Positions 24,125 to 33,824 of a DNA stretch of 64,000 nucleotides are shown piece after piece. The DNA lies in NCBI RefSeq assembly GCF_039523795.1, contig NZ_BAAAFZ010000034.1:1-64000 (forward strand), read 5' to 3'. Every line of letters starts with the position of its first letter. Position 1 is the stretch's first letter. Both the position numbers and the translations under genes were made by a program. The DNA is from Craurococcus roseus. GTDB lineage: Bacteria; Pseudomonadota; Alphaproteobacteria; Acetobacterales; Acetobacteraceae. The notes beneath the pieces were generated by a model. It saw only the letters and a list, made by a program, of their open reading frames with translations, was not told where the DNA came from and did not search any database.

Positions 24125-24993
24125 CAGCCGCAGCGCGGCTCGTGCGGCGTCGCGTCGTAGCCCGGGTTCCCCGGTGGGCCGTAGCCGGGGAAGACGACCC
24201 GTTCGGCGTCCTCCTCCTTGGGCGCGGCGCCGAACCAGCGCTCCGACAGGCGGGCGACCGTGCCGTCCTTCTTCATGCACTCGATCACCTCCTCCACCTG
24301 GTTGCGGAGCGCGCCGCTGTCCTGGCGGAAGGGCGTGGCCCAGTGCATGCGGGTGCCGGGCAGCACCCAGTCGGCCACGAATTGCGGCGTCCGGCTGGCG
24401 CTGTACTTCACCACCGTGTTGCCGGAGAGGTTCGCCTGCGCCCGGCCTTGCAGCACCGCCTGCACCGCGTCCGCCTGGCTGTCGAAGGCCATCAGCTTGA
24501 GGTCCAGCCGCTCGGCGTTGCGGGTCACCCACTGCTCGTAAGGCGTGCCCTTGTTCACGCTGATGGTTCTGCCGCGAAGGTCCTCCTCGGACTTGATGGG
24601 CGGCGAGCCGCGGCGGATGCCGAATTGCAGCTCGGTCCAGAGGTAGCCCTCGGTGAACAGAAGGTTCGCCGCGCGCTCCGGGGTCACGGTGGTGGGCGCG
24701 CAGAGGAAGTCGTAGCGCCCGGCGTTCAGCGCCGGGATCAGGCCGGAGAAGCTGGCGGAGTCGATGGTGATCGCCCGCCCCATCCGCTTCGCCACCTCCT
24801 GGAAGAGGTCGATCTGGAAGCCCTGCACGCCGCCCTCCAGCTTGGGGAAGGCGTGGGGGGCGAAGGTGCCGTCCACCGCGCAGCGCAGCGGCGGCTGGTT
24901 GGCCGAACCGGTCGGCGCCTGCGCCCGGGCGGCCGGGCCGAGGCCCTGGACGGCGGTGAACAGGCACAGGGCCACGGGCAGGAAGAGCTTCAT
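24124..24993 (-). CDS. Amino-acid ABC transporter substrate-binding protein
   Basis: A 289-residue periplasmic binding protein of family 3. The ATG at 24993, with GGAGAAGG upstream, gives a signal peptide (KLFLPVALCLFTAVQGL, cleaved after ARAQ near residue 24). The mature protein begins with RCAVDGTFAPHAFPKLEGG, and the ligand pocket region GFQIDLFQEVAKRMG plus LRGRTISVNKGTPYEQWV fits the family. The open frame to 25260 is an artefact. First gene of the leftward operon. Ligand: a polar amino acid or related compound, not resolved. Confidence 0.93.
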   Translation of the reverse strand: MKLFLPVALCLFTAVQGLGPAARAQAPTGSANQPPLRCAVDGTFAPHAFPKLEGGVQGFQIDLFQEVAKRMGRAITIDSASFSGLIPALNAGRYDFLCAPTTVTPERAANLLFTEGYLWTELQFGIRRGSPPIKSEEDLRGRTISVNKGTPYEQWVTRNAERLDLKLMAFDSQADAVQAVLQGRAQANLSGNTVVKYSASRTPQFVADWVLPGTRMHWATPFRQDSGALRNQVEEVIECMKKDGTVARLSERWFGAAPKEEDAERVVFPGYGPPGNPGYDATPHEPRCG

Positions 24994-25240
24994 GGGCGGG
25001 CCTTCTCCGGGTGCGGTCCGGCCCGGACGATCAACGATCCCCGCCGGTGGCGCAACCGGCCTGGGGCTGGTCGAACGGCCCTCCCGGCCGGCGATTGCAC
25101 GGCTTGGTTGCGGGAACCGGCGCATTTGCCATGAAATCGCCCCAAGCTCGGCCACAACCCGCCGCGACCGGGGGATTACATGGTCGTCACCCACCCGGGC
25201 GGTCCGGGCGGCGAAACACCAAGCCGGGATCACAATCACC

Positions 25241-25452
25241 ATGCAACGCATTGCATGCACGATGATCGGGGGCGCCCTCTTCGTCGTCTGCTGCCTCGTC
25301 GCGCTGCTGCTGAGCGACGCGCTGTCGCCCGGGCGCCTGCCGCCGATGCTCGCCTTCTACGCCGCTTGCGGCGCGGGCGTCTCCTTGATCCTGGGCTTGG
25401 TGATGCTGGAGCGGCGCGGCGTCCCGCACGGCTTCGCCGCCCTCGAAGGACG

Positions 25453-25456
<4 letters not shown>
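25241..25456 (+). CDS. Small two-helix membrane protein
   Basis: A 71-residue hypothetical protein beginning at the ATG 25241. Two hydrophobic stretches are visible, IGGALFVVCCLVALLLSDAL and MLAFYAACGAGVSLILGLVM, joined by a short loop, with a basic C-terminus. Its stop overlaps the convergent mtnA stop by four bases. A similar arrangement of a short lipid-embedded protein is common in this phylum but I recognise no family. There is no strong ribosome-binding site, so support is the hydrophobic pattern alone. Confidence 0.45.
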
Positions 25457-26543
<1,087 letters not shown>

Positions 26544-26547
<4 letters not shown>

Positions 26548-27020
26548 GATGCCCCGTCGCTTCCTCGTCCGCCCTCCTCCAGCACGGATAGCACGACCGA
26601 GCAAAGCGCCAGGAAGACGAGGCCGGCGTTCGCGGCGTGGGACCATTCCCATTGCGACCGCAGCGCCTCCCAATCGGGCGGCGCCCGTGTCCAGTTCTCG
26701 GTGGCCAAGTTGGCCGGGTAGGTCCAAGCGAAGAAGACGGCCAGACTCAGCGCGACGAGCAGGCCGGCCGCCAGCGCCAAACGCGCCGGGCCGCGCCGCC
26801 GCCTCCGCCAGAAGGCCGCCGCCAGCCCGAGGTTCGCCGCCATCGCCCCGATCCACACGAAGCCGAACAGCGCCCATCCGCGGTAGAGCGCTTGGACGGC
26901 GAAATAGGGGTCCCGCGGCAGCCCTGCCTTGTTCGGCAACTCGAAAAGGTGCGCGCCGGCAGGCACGAGGGCGAGCGCGGTCGACAGCACGGCCAACGCC
27001 TGGAGGAGTCTGAAGGGCAC
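26544..27020 (-). CDS. DUF1772-like four-helix membrane protein
   Basis: A 158-residue membrane protein with four hydrophobic helices. The first loop has AHLFELPNKAGLP and the last helix is preceded by DWEALRSQWEWSHAANAGL, both patterns of the DUF1772 (anthrone oxygenase-like) family. The enzymatic role in bacteria is unproven. It is translationally coupled to mtnA, since its stop overlaps the mtnA start, yet there is no pathway reason evident. A Gly/Glu-rich short tail (EEGGRGSDG) follows the last helix. Confidence 0.65.
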
Positions 27021-27047
27021 GGCGCAGCTCCGGACCGCCGGAGACGG

Positions 27048-27452
27048 TCAGTCCGGACCGGGGCCGCCCGCCGCGACGGCCTCGATCTCCACCAGCCAGC
27101 GCTCGTCGAAGATGCCGGCCACCACGACCGTCATGGCTATCCTGCGGTCGCCCAACACCGCGCGCCGAACCTCCCGTCTGGTCACGCCGTCGGTGCGGTC
27201 GGCGAGGAACACGGTCGCCTTCACCAGGTTGTCGAGGGTCATGCCGGCTGCGCGGAGCTGCGCCTCGACGTTGGCCCAAGCTTGCCGGCACTGCGCGGCG
27301 AAGCCTTCGGGCAGGCTGCCGTCGGCGCGTTCGGGCGTTTGCCCGCTCACGAACAGCAGGCGCTGCGCGCCCGAGACCTCCAGGGCCTGCGCGTAGGCGC
27401 GACCGGGCGGGATGGCGGGCGCGTCGGCGGCGTCGATCGGGCGAGTCTGCAT
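27048..27452 (-). CDS. RidA/YjgF family protein
   Basis: A 134-residue RidA-family protein. RidA enzymes hydrolyse reactive enamine/imine intermediates formed by pyridoxal-phosphate dehydratases. The family is seen in RAYAQALEVSGAQRLLFVSGQ, QCRQAWANVEAQLRAAGM and LVKATVFLADR. The ATG at 27452 lies 17 bases downstream of the UPF0262 stop. In classical RidA a conserved Arg binds carboxylate at the IRKVALE-like motif near residue 105; here the corresponding stretch is less clear, so it may belong to a Rid1-7 subgroup with altered activity. Confidence 0.85.
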   Translation of the reverse strand: MQTRPIDAADAPAIPPGRAYAQALEVSGAQRLLFVSGQTPERADGSLPEGFAAQCRQAWANVEAQLRAAGMTLDNLVKATVFLADRTDGVTRREVRRAVLGDRRIAMTVVVAGIFDERWLVEIEAVAAGGPGPD

Positions 27453-27469
27453 GGGGAAGGGCGGCTCCG

Positions 27470-27988
27470 TCACATCCGCTGATGCAGGGCGCAGACCAGG
27501 GTGAAGAGGCGCCGCGCCGTCTCGAAATCCATCGCGATGCGGCCTTCCAGGCGTTCCATCAGCAGCTCCGCGCCTTCGTTGTGCAGGCCGCGCCGGCCCA
27601 TGTCGATGGCCTGGATGCGCGCTTCCATCCCGCCTTCGGCCACGGCGCGCTCGTGGCTCTCGACGATCATGTGGTAGTCCTTGATCAACCGTCGGAAAGG
27701 CCCCAACGCCAACAGGATGGCGCGCAAAGGCGCGTCGCCGGCGTCTCGGATGTCGAAGGCCAGCCGCCCGTCGCGGATGCACAGGTGCAAGACGAACGGG
27801 CCGCCCTCCACGCCCTCCGGGTCGAAATTGTTCTCCATCAGCAGGTCGGCGACCGCTTGGCTGCGGTCGGCTTCCGCGTAGGCCGAGGGCAGGGGCGTGG
27901 CGTCCGGCAACTCGATGCGCGAAAGCCGGCGGGAGGACGCCGCGCCTGCCGCCCCGGTCGCCCCGGGAGCCAAGGTCGGATCAGCCAC
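27470..27988 (-). CDS. UPF0262 family protein
   Basis: A 172-residue protein of UPF0262, a family restricted to Alphaproteobacteria with unknown function. Conserved segments include ADLLMENNFDP, LAFDIRDA, FRRLIKDYHMIVESHERA, RIQAIDMGRRGLHNEGAE and MDFETARRLFTLVCALH. Length is normal, with a variable Ala-rich N-terminal 25 residues. It overlaps the DUF983 gene upstream by eight bases and is followed by the RidA gene, a compact set running leftwards. No signal peptide or membrane segment. Confidence 0.92.
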   Translation of the reverse strand: MADPTLAPGATGAAGAASSRRLSRIELPDATPLPSAYAEADRSQAVADLLMENNFDPEGVEGGPFVLHLCIRDGRLAFDIRDAGDAPLRAILLALGPFRRLIKDYHMIVESHERAVAEGGMEARIQAIDMGRRGLHNEGAELLMERLEGRIAMDFETARRLFTLVCALHQRM

Positions 27989-28421
27989 GCCTGTTTTCCT
28001 CGCGGGGAGCGCCCTCCGGCGCGTCCTCCCTCTCCAAGAACCCCATTCGGACCATGTAGCCCACCACGCCGCCTTTCGCGGGCCGCAGCAGCACCGTGCA
28101 GAGCACGGCGAAGAGCGGCAACCACACCGCCATGTGCAGCCACATGGGCGGTTGGTAATTCCGCTCGACCCAGAACACGACCGGCACCAGCAGGTGGCCG
28201 ACGAGGAAGATGACGACGTAGGGCGGCGCGTCGTCCGCCCGCAATTGGCCGAGCGGCGCCTTGCACACGGCGCATTCCGGCACGACGCGGAGGAAGCCTT
28301 TGAACACCTTGCCTTCGCCGCAAACCGGGCAGCGGTTGCCGATGCCCCGGCCCACCGCGGTGAGCAGGGACGGCGGCGTGTAGGGCAGCGCGCCGGCCGC
28401 GCGATCCGGTTCCCATCTCAT
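27981..28421 (-). CDS. DUF983 family zinc-ribbon membrane protein
   Basis: A 146-residue protein with two membrane helices (about residues 68-88 and 94-112) following an N-terminal zinc ribbon: CPVC at residues 31-34 and CAVC about 20 residues later. This is the DUF983 architecture, found near UPF0262 in many Alphaproteobacteria; function unknown. The ATG at 28421 has GGAG eight bases upstream and begins MRWEPDRAA. Its stop overlaps the UPF0262 start by eight bases, so the two are coexpressed. Confidence 0.9.
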   Translation of the reverse strand: MRWEPDRAAGALPYTPPSLLTAVGRGIGNRCPVCGEGKVFKGFLRVVPECAVCKAPLGQLRADDAPPYVVIFLVGHLLVPVVFWVERNYQPPMWLHMAVWLPLFAVLCTVLLRPAKGGVVGYMVRMGFLEREDAPEGAPREENRRG

Positions 28422-28647
28422 AAGGCGGTCTCCACCCTTGCGTCCGCTGCGTGACGCGGCACTGCCGGCCCCAGCCCGGATGCCATCGCCCGCGGCCGGA
28501 TGATCTTTTTGCGCCGCAGCAATCGCCGGGATAGTGGTCCTGGCGGGCCTCCGCATCAAGCGCCCGACCCCCCGGCACCGTTCCCGGCCACCCGACCGCC
28601 GCCCGAGCCGCTTGCGGGGTCGGACCGTGTGCGTGATCTTCGCGACC

Positions 28648-29325
28648 ATGCAGCGCCCCGCCCGCGTTTTGGTTATCAATCCGAACAATTCCACGTCCTG
28701 CACGGACGGCATAGCCGCCGCGCTCCGCCCTTTGGCGTCGGGAGCCGCGCGGTTCGATGTGGTGCGCTTGCCCGAAGGGCCGCCGGCCGTCGCGAGTTGG
28801 GCAGACTGGTTCGCGGTCGCCGAGCCGCTGCGTCGGCTGGTGGCGCGCGAGGAGGCGGCCGCTTACGTGATCGCCTGCGTGTCCGACCCCGGGCTGGACG
28901 CGGTCCGGGAGGCGACGCGGCGCCCCGTGCTGGGGATGCTCCGCTGCGCCATCGCTGCGGCGCTCGCCCGCGGGGCGGAGCGTTTCGGGATCATTGGCTT
29001 CGCCGACGCCAGCCTCCCCCGCCAGCGCCGCGTGCTCCAGGCGATGGGTGTGGAGGCTAGGCTGTCCGGGTGGGAGCCGCTGAACCTCCCCATGGAGACC
29101 CTGACCGATCCCGTCGCGCCCCGTGGGCGGATCGCCGCCGCGGCCCGTGCTCTCGCCGCGGGCGGGGCGGAAGCGGTCGTGCTCGGTTGCGCCGGCCTCG
29201 CGGGCCACACCGCCGCCGCGGAAAACGGGGCCGGAGTGCCGGTGGTCGAGCCCTGCCGCGCGGCAGGGGCGATGGCGTTGCTCGCCGCCCTGGACGATTC
29301 GTCGCGGGGCGCCGACGCCGCCTGA
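28648..29325 (+). CDS. Asp/Glu/hydantoin racemase-family protein
   Basis: A 225-residue racemase of the Asp/Glu/hydantoin superfamily. The N-terminal VLVINPNNSTSCTDG is the hydantoin-racemase-type phosphate-free loop with a nearby Cys. The two catalytic cysteines are in VIACVSDPGLDAVRE and VVLGCAGLAGH. The start is likely the ATG at 28648 (MQRPARVLVI) rather than 28534. It faces an N-carbamoyl-D-amino-acid hydrolase gene 0.5 kb away with one secreted-protein gene between them, which suggests a role in D-amino-acid or hydantoin processing. Confidence 0.82.
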   Translation: MQRPARVLVINPNNSTSCTDGIAAALRPLASGAARFDVVRLPEGPPAVASWADWFAVAEPLRRLVAREEAAAYVIACVSDPGLDAVREATRRPVLGMLRCAIAAALARGAERFGIIGFADASLPRQRRVLQAMGVEARLSGWEPLNLPMETLTDPVAPRGRIAAAARALAAGGAEAVVLGCAGLAGHTAAAENGAGVPVVEPCRAAGAMALLAALDDSSRGADAA

Positions 29326-29336
29326 CGCCGATGCGG

Positions 29337-29777
29337 CTACCTTTGCGGGTTCGGCCCCATGCCGGGCAGCCCGCCGGCCAGCCCCTCGGTCGAGAGGCGC
29401 CCGTTCTGCTCCGGCCGGCCGACATCGGGTTGCAGCGTCCGCCGCTGCGGCTCGAACTGCTGGACCTCCGGGCGGATCGGCCGGTCGTCGCCGCGGGCGT
29501 CTCGCGCCGCGTCGCGGAAGCGGTCCGCCCGCGTGTCCTGGTTCAAGCCACGCGACGCGCGCTCGGCGGGTGACTGCGTCGTGTCGCGCGCGCGGTCCGC
29601 CCGAAGGTCGCGGTTCTGGCTCCTCGGAGCGCGCTCGGCCCTGGCCCGGGGCGCGTCAAGGGCGCGGTCCGCCCGCAGTTCCCGGTTCGGGCTCCGGGGC
29701 GCGCGCTCGGCGGCGGGCGTTTGCGCCGCGGCCAAGCCGGTGAACAGGACCAACAGCCCGAATGCTCGCAACAGCAT
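29337..29777 (-). CDS. Secreted protein with three tandem charged repeats
   Basis: A 146-residue precursor with a signal peptide (LLRAFGLLVLFTGLAAAQ) and a mature domain built from three copies of a roughly 24-residue unit beginning AERAPRSPNRELRADRA, AERAPRSQNRDLRADRA and AERASRGLNQDTRADRF. The units are rich in Arg, Asp, Glu and Ala, and the tail is Gln/Gly/Pro-rich. No family is recognised. The repeats are likely surface-exposed and disordered, with possible metal or polyanion interaction. It lies between two genes for D-amino-acid metabolism but nothing links it functionally. Confidence 0.6.
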   Translation of the reverse strand: MLLRAFGLLVLFTGLAAAQTPAAERAPRSPNRELRADRALDAPRARAERAPRSQNRDLRADRARDTTQSPAERASRGLNQDTRADRFRDAARDARGDDRPIRPEVQQFEPQRRTLQPDVGRPEQNGRLSTEGLAGGLPGMGPNPQR

Positions 29778-29839
29778 GGCACACCTCCGCGTCGGTCATT
29801 CAGCGCGGCGACATGCCTCCCGGTTTCCCGGCCGGCCCA

Positions 29840-30823
29840 TCACTCGGCGGCGTCGCGGCGGCGCTCCCCGGGCGCCCAAACCGGCGGCGCCTCGCTGCCC
29901 GCCTGGGCGGTGATGCGGCCGTAGTGCTCCGGCCGGCGGTGGCGGGCGAAGTCGAAGATGGTCTCGCGGCCGAGCCGGCACATGTCCAGGTCGCAATCCG
30001 CCACGATCAGCTCGTCGTCCCAGCTCGTCGCCTGGGCCATGATCTCGCCCTGCGGATTGACGATGATGGAGTGTCCGAACAGCTCGTGCCCGTCTTCCGT
30101 GCCCGCCTTGGCGACAGAGGCGGCGAAGCAGGCGTTCTGGTAGCACCCGGCCTGCACCGACAGGTGGGAATGGAACACCCGCAGGTGGTGCGCCTCGAAG
30201 CCGCGCCCATCCATGTTCAGGCTCGGCGTGTTGTAGCCGAGCATGACCAGCTCGACTTGTTGCAAGCCCAGCACCCGCCACGCCTCCGGCCAGCGCCGGT
30301 CGTTGCAGATCAAGAGGCCGAGGTTCGCTTGCTGACCGCCCACGGGCGCGCGCACCACCGGGAAGCCGAGGTCGCCCACTTCGAAGAACCGCTTCTCCAG
30401 GTGCTGCACCGTCCGGAGCGGGTCGTACTCCGCGTGGCCGGGCAGGTGGACCTTGCGGTACTTCAGCACGACCTCGCCGGAGGGGTGGACATAGACCGCG
30501 GTGTTGAAGCGCCGCCCGTCCGGCGTCTTCTCGGCGTGGCCCAGGTGGAAGCCGAGGCCGAGGCGCTTCGCCGCCTCGAACAGCGGCGCCGTCGCCGGGG
30601 AGGGCAGGGCGGTCTCGAACCAGCGGTCGGCCGCCGTGACGTCCTCCTCGTACCAACGCGGGAAGAAGGTGGTGAGCGCCAGTTCGGGGAAGACCACGGC
30701 TTCCGCCCCGCGACGGTGCGCCCGCTCCATCAGGCGGACCATGCGGCCGACGGCTTCTTCCCGCGGCTCGGCTTTTTGGATGGGGCCGAGCTGCGCCGCG
30801 GCGAGCGTGAGGACCCGAGCCAT
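29840..30823 (-). CDS. N-carbamoyl-D-amino-acid hydrolase (D-carbamoylase)
   Basis: A 327-residue nitrilase-superfamily enzyme that converts N-carbamoyl-D-amino acids to D-amino acids, CO2 and ammonia. The catalytic triad is visible as Glu47 in FPELALTTFF, Lys near 127 in YRKVHLPGH, and Cys near 172 in LLICNDRRWPEAWR, matching the numbering known for the Agrobacterium enzyme. HAEYDPLRTVQHLEKRFFE and GYNTPSLN are also D-carbamoylase features. No hydantoinase is in the window, so the substrate may instead come from pyrimidine or other catabolism. It ends about 60 bases before the secreted repeat-protein gene. Confidence 0.93.
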   Translation of the reverse strand: MARVLTLAAAQLGPIQKAEPREEAVGRMVRLMERAHRRGAEAVVFPELALTTFFPRWYEEDVTAADRWFETALPSPATAPLFEAAKRLGLGFHLGHAEKTPDGRRFNTAVYVHPSGEVVLKYRKVHLPGHAEYDPLRTVQHLEKRFFEVGDLGFPVVRAPVGGQQANLGLLICNDRRWPEAWRVLGLQQVELVMLGYNTPSLNMDGRGFEAHHLRVFHSHLSVQAGCYQNACFAASVAKAGTEDGHELFGHSIIVNPQGEIMAQATSWDDELIVADCDLDMCRLGRETIFDFARHRRPEHYGRITAQAGSEAPPVWAPGERRRDAAE

Positions 30824-30833
30824 CGGCGGCGCC

Positions 30834-31289
30834 CTATTCGTAGACCAGCGACAAGGTCTCGGCGACCAGCGCCGGCCGGTCGCTGCCCTCGACCTCCACC
30901 GTCGCTTCCGTCACCAGCCGGGAGCAGCCGTTCCCCATCGGCTCGATCGCCTTGAGCGTCAGGTGGCCGCGCACCCGCACGCCGGAGGGCACCGGCGCCG
31001 TGAAGCGCACCTTGTTGGAGCCGTAGTTCACCCCGCGCTTGCGGCTTTTGATGGAGTAGATGTTCGCGTTGAGGCGCGGCAGCAGCGACAGGGTGAGGTA
31101 GCCGTGCGCGATGGTGCGCCCGCCCGGCATCTCGCGCTTGGCCCGCTCCACGTCCACGTGGATCCATTGGTGGTCGCCCGTCGCCTCGGCGAAGCGGTCG
31201 ATCATCGCCTGGTCCACCACCACCCACTCGCTGGAGCCGAGCGGCTTGCCGACGTGCGCCCGCAGCGCCTCCACGCTCTCCACCTCCAT
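30834..31289 (-). CDS. MaoC-family (R)-enoyl-CoA hydratase-like protein
   Basis: A 151-residue hot-dog-fold protein of the MaoC dehydratase family. The hydratase motif is FAEATGDHQWIHVDVERAK with the catalytic Asp/His pair, then GRTIAHGYLTLSLLPRL. Members hydrate enoyl-CoA or act as single-domain dehydratases in fatty-acid or polyhydroxyalkanoate metabolism. The ATG at 31289 has GGGAGG eight bases upstream; the longer open frame to 32222 is antisense to the phosphatase gene. It lies 10 bases upstream of the D-carbamoylase start and is likely cotranscribed with it. Confidence 0.9.
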   Translation of the reverse strand: MEVESVEALRAHVGKPLGSSEWVVVDQAMIDRFAEATGDHQWIHVDVERAKREMPGGRTIAHGYLTLSLLPRLNANIYSIKSRKRGVNYGSNKVRFTAPVPSGVRVRGHLTLKAIEPMGNGCSRLVTEATVEVEGSDRPALVAETLSLVYE

Positions 31290-31397
31290 CACGCGCCGCC
31301 TCCCGTGGTTATCTGGCCGTCGAGGCGTCGCACATCGGCCCCGGCTTGACCAGCGGCGGGCCGGCGCCCGACCTTGCCCGCCCCACCGGGACGCCGA

Positions 31398-32117
31398 ATG
31401 CCGCCCGACTTCCAGCCCGCGCCCGCCTCCCTGCCCGAAGGCCGCCGCGTCTACGCCATCGGCGACGTCCACGGCTGCGACGAACGCTTGGCGCGGCTGC
31501 ACCGGCTGGTGGCCGAGGACCTCGCGGCGCGGCCGGCGGCGCGGCCGCTGCTGCTGCACCTCGGCGACTACGTGGACAAGGGGCCGGACAGCGCCGGCGT
31601 GGTGGCCCGCCTCGCCGCCGGCCCGCCGTTGCCGGGCGTGCCGACCGTGAACCTGATGGGCAACCACGAGCGCACCATGCTCGACGCCCTGGACGGCCAA
31701 CCCGCCGCCGCCACCGACTGGCGGCACAGCGGCGGCGGCGAGGCGCTGGCGAGCTGGGGCATAGACCCGGCCTCGCCCGCCTCGGGCTGGGCCGAAAGGA
31801 TACCGGCCGCGCACCTGGTCTTCGTGCGCGGCTTGGCGATGCACCACCGGCTCGGCGGCTACCTGTTCGTCCACGCCGGCCTCAAGCCCGGCCTGCCGCT
31901 CGACCGGCAATCGCCCGAAGACCTGCTGCGCATCCGCCGCGCCTTCCTGGACTCGGACGCGGATTTCGGCGCCGTGGTGGTGCACGGGCACACGCCCGTC
32001 CGGCACGGGCCGGAGGTCCGGCGCAACCGGATCAACGTCGACACCGGCGCCGTGTTCGGCCGGGAGCTGACCTGCGCGGTGCTGGAAGCGGACCGTGTCG
32101 GCTTCCTGTTCGCCTGA
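31398..32117 (+). CDS. PPP-type Ser/Thr protein phosphatase-like metallophosphoesterase
   Basis: A 239-residue calcineurin-like phosphoesterase. The metal-binding motifs are GDVHGC, LGDYVDKGPDS and LMGNHERTM, with HAGLKPG and VHGHTP completing the two-metal site, in the order of bacterial PrpA/PPP phosphatases. Start at the ATG 31398 (MPPDFQPAP) rather than the ATG 24 bases upstream. Without a regulatory domain its substrate cannot be predicted; it may be phosphoproteins or nucleotide-type substrates. It is divergent from the MaoC gene and 86 bases upstream of the first diguanylate cyclase. Confidence 0.92.
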   Translation: MPPDFQPAPASLPEGRRVYAIGDVHGCDERLARLHRLVAEDLAARPAARPLLLHLGDYVDKGPDSAGVVARLAAGPPLPGVPTVNLMGNHERTMLDALDGQPAAATDWRHSGGGEALASWGIDPASPASGWAERIPAAHLVFVRGLAMHHRLGGYLFVHAGLKPGLPLDRQSPEDLLRIRRAFLDSDADFGAVVVHGHTPVRHGPEVRRNRINVDTGAVFGRELTCAVLEADRVGFLFA

Positions 32118-32203
32118 TCCCGACACCCGGCCTCGGGCTTTAGCGGTTCGGTCATCCCTGGGCCGCAGGATGGCGCGGCAACACCGGAACCGCCCAGCCG
32201 CCC

Positions 32204-33691
32204 ATGGCCGAGCCCGACGCACCGGCGGTCCGCCGCCTCCTGTCCTCGGCTTTCCTGCCGCCCCTGCTCCTGTGGGCGTTGTTCTGCGCCGCCCTCGGCG
32301 GCGGCGTCGCCCTCCACCTCCACCACGCGTCCGGCGCCGCGACTGAAGGGATCTACGAGCGCGCCGAGGCCGCCGCCGCGGTCGCGGAACACACGCTGCT
32401 CCGCGCCTTCGAGGCAGTGCAGAGCGTCCACGACCTGTTGCAACTCCGGCAAAACCTACTGGAGGCCGACGAGGCGCCCGGTGCCCACGCCATCCAGGCG
32501 CACATAGCGAACCTCGTCGGAAACGACCGCTTCGGCATCATACAAGCCGGTGTCGTCGACCGGAGAGGAGTGGGGGTTTGGGGCACGGCGAGCGGCATCG
32601 CCGCCCTGTCCCTCGCCGACCGCGAGCACTTCCGGGCGCATATGGCGGAAGGCGCCACAGCCGGGCTTTTCGTCAGCCAGCCCCTCCTCGGGCGCACCAC
32701 AAACCGGTGGGGCATCCAAACCAGCCGGCCGGTGCGGGACCTGTGGGGCAGGGTCGTGGGCGTCGGCGTCGTTTCGCTGGACCCGGTGGCGCTGTCACGC
32801 GGCCTGGGTCGGGGGCTCAACGGCACGGCCCAGGCCACCATCGTGCGCCGCTTGGCGGACGGGGCGATGCTCGCCCGCAGCAGCGGCATCGAGGCCCGCC
32901 TTGGCGAGCCTGGCGTCCCCGACCACCCGGCCGTGGCGGCGGCGCGCCGGGCGCCGACCGGCCGGCTCGCCCACCGCGCCACCGGCGACGGGCGCGAAAT
33001 CATCGGCGTCTACCGGGTGCCGGAGGGCCTGCCGCTGGTCGCCTCCGCCGCCTTCACCTTAGCGGAAGAACGGGCGGCGTTTCGACGCGCCGCCGCGGCG
33101 ACGGCGGTGGCCGCGTTGGCGCTGATGGCGCTCGCCCTCCAGATCGCCCTGTCCTCGGCGCGCGGCCGGCGGCTCCGCCAGCTCTTGCAGACCGAGGCGG
33201 AGCGCGATCCCCTGACCGGATTGCTGAACCGCCGTGCGCTGCGGGCCCGCGCCGAGCGGCTGTTCGCCAAGTCCACGGCATCCGGCCGGCCGGTGGCGCT
33301 GCTGCTGCTCGACCTGGACCACTTCAAGTCCATCAACGACACGCACGGGCACGCGGCGGGCGACGCGGTGCTGCGGGGCGTGGCCGAGGTGCTGGTGCGC
33401 GAGATCCGCCGCGACGACCTGGCGTGCCGCTGGGGCGGCGAGGAGATGCTGGCGGTGCTGCGCGACTGCGACCTGCGCCGCGCCGAAGCGCTGGCCGCCG
33501 CGCTCAGGGCGGCGATCAAGGAGGCCTGTCCCGGAGACATCCCCGAACTGCGTGTGACGGCCTCGATCGGTGTGGCCGCCTTCCCGGAACACGGCGCCGG
33601 GTTGGACGAGTTGACCAAGCGGGCGGACGCGGCGCTCTACGCCGCCAAACGTTCCGGGCGCGACCGCGTGGTGTGCGCCCTGGCCGCGTGA
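32204..33691 (+). CDS. Membrane diguanylate cyclase (first of a tandem pair)
   Basis: A 495-residue sensor enzyme making cyclic di-GMP. A first membrane helix (about residues 15-38), a periplasmic domain (about 40-295) with repeated VVGVGVVSLDPVAL-like sequence of Cache type, a second helix near 300-320, and a C-terminal GGDEF domain. The active site is GGEEM (411-415) and the inhibitory I-site RxxD (RRDD) lies five residues before it, so activity with product feedback is expected. The signal is unknown. A close paralogue follows 133 bases downstream. Confidence 0.93.
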   Translation: MAEPDAPAVRRLLSSAFLPPLLLWALFCAALGGGVALHLHHASGAATEGIYERAEAAAAVAEHTLLRAFEAVQSVHDLLQLRQNLLEADEAPGAHAIQAHIANLVGNDRFGIIQAGVVDRRGVGVWGTASGIAALSLADREHFRAHMAEGATAGLFVSQPLLGRTTNRWGIQTSRPVRDLWGRVVGVGVVSLDPVALSRGLGRGLNGTAQATIVRRLADGAMLARSSGIEARLGEPGVPDHPAVAAARRAPTGRLAHRATGDGREIIGVYRVPEGLPLVASAAFTLAEERAAFRRAAAATAVAALALMALALQIALSSARGRRLRQLLQTEAERDPLTGLLNRRALRARAERLFAKSTASGRPVALLLLDLDHFKSINDTHGHAAGDAVLRGVAEVLVREIRRDDLACRWGGEEMLAVLRDCDLRRAEALAAALRAAIKEACPGDIPELRVTASIGVAAFPEHGAGLDELTKRADAALYAAKRSGRDRVVCALAA

Positions 33692-33824
33692 CCCACGCGC
33701 GGCTCGGCCGCCCCGCACCGGCCCCCCCATGCGGCAAGGGGAAGTTGTTATCGGGCGCGTTTGGGTGTTTGGTCATAAAAGAGGACGCGGGACGGTCGAG
33801 CAGCCCAGGGAAGCATGCTTTTTC

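Noticed and set aside
33729..33824. Upstream extension of the second diguanylate cyclase to 33729
   Set aside because: The extra 32 residues do not align with the paralogue, while the ATG at 33825 does.
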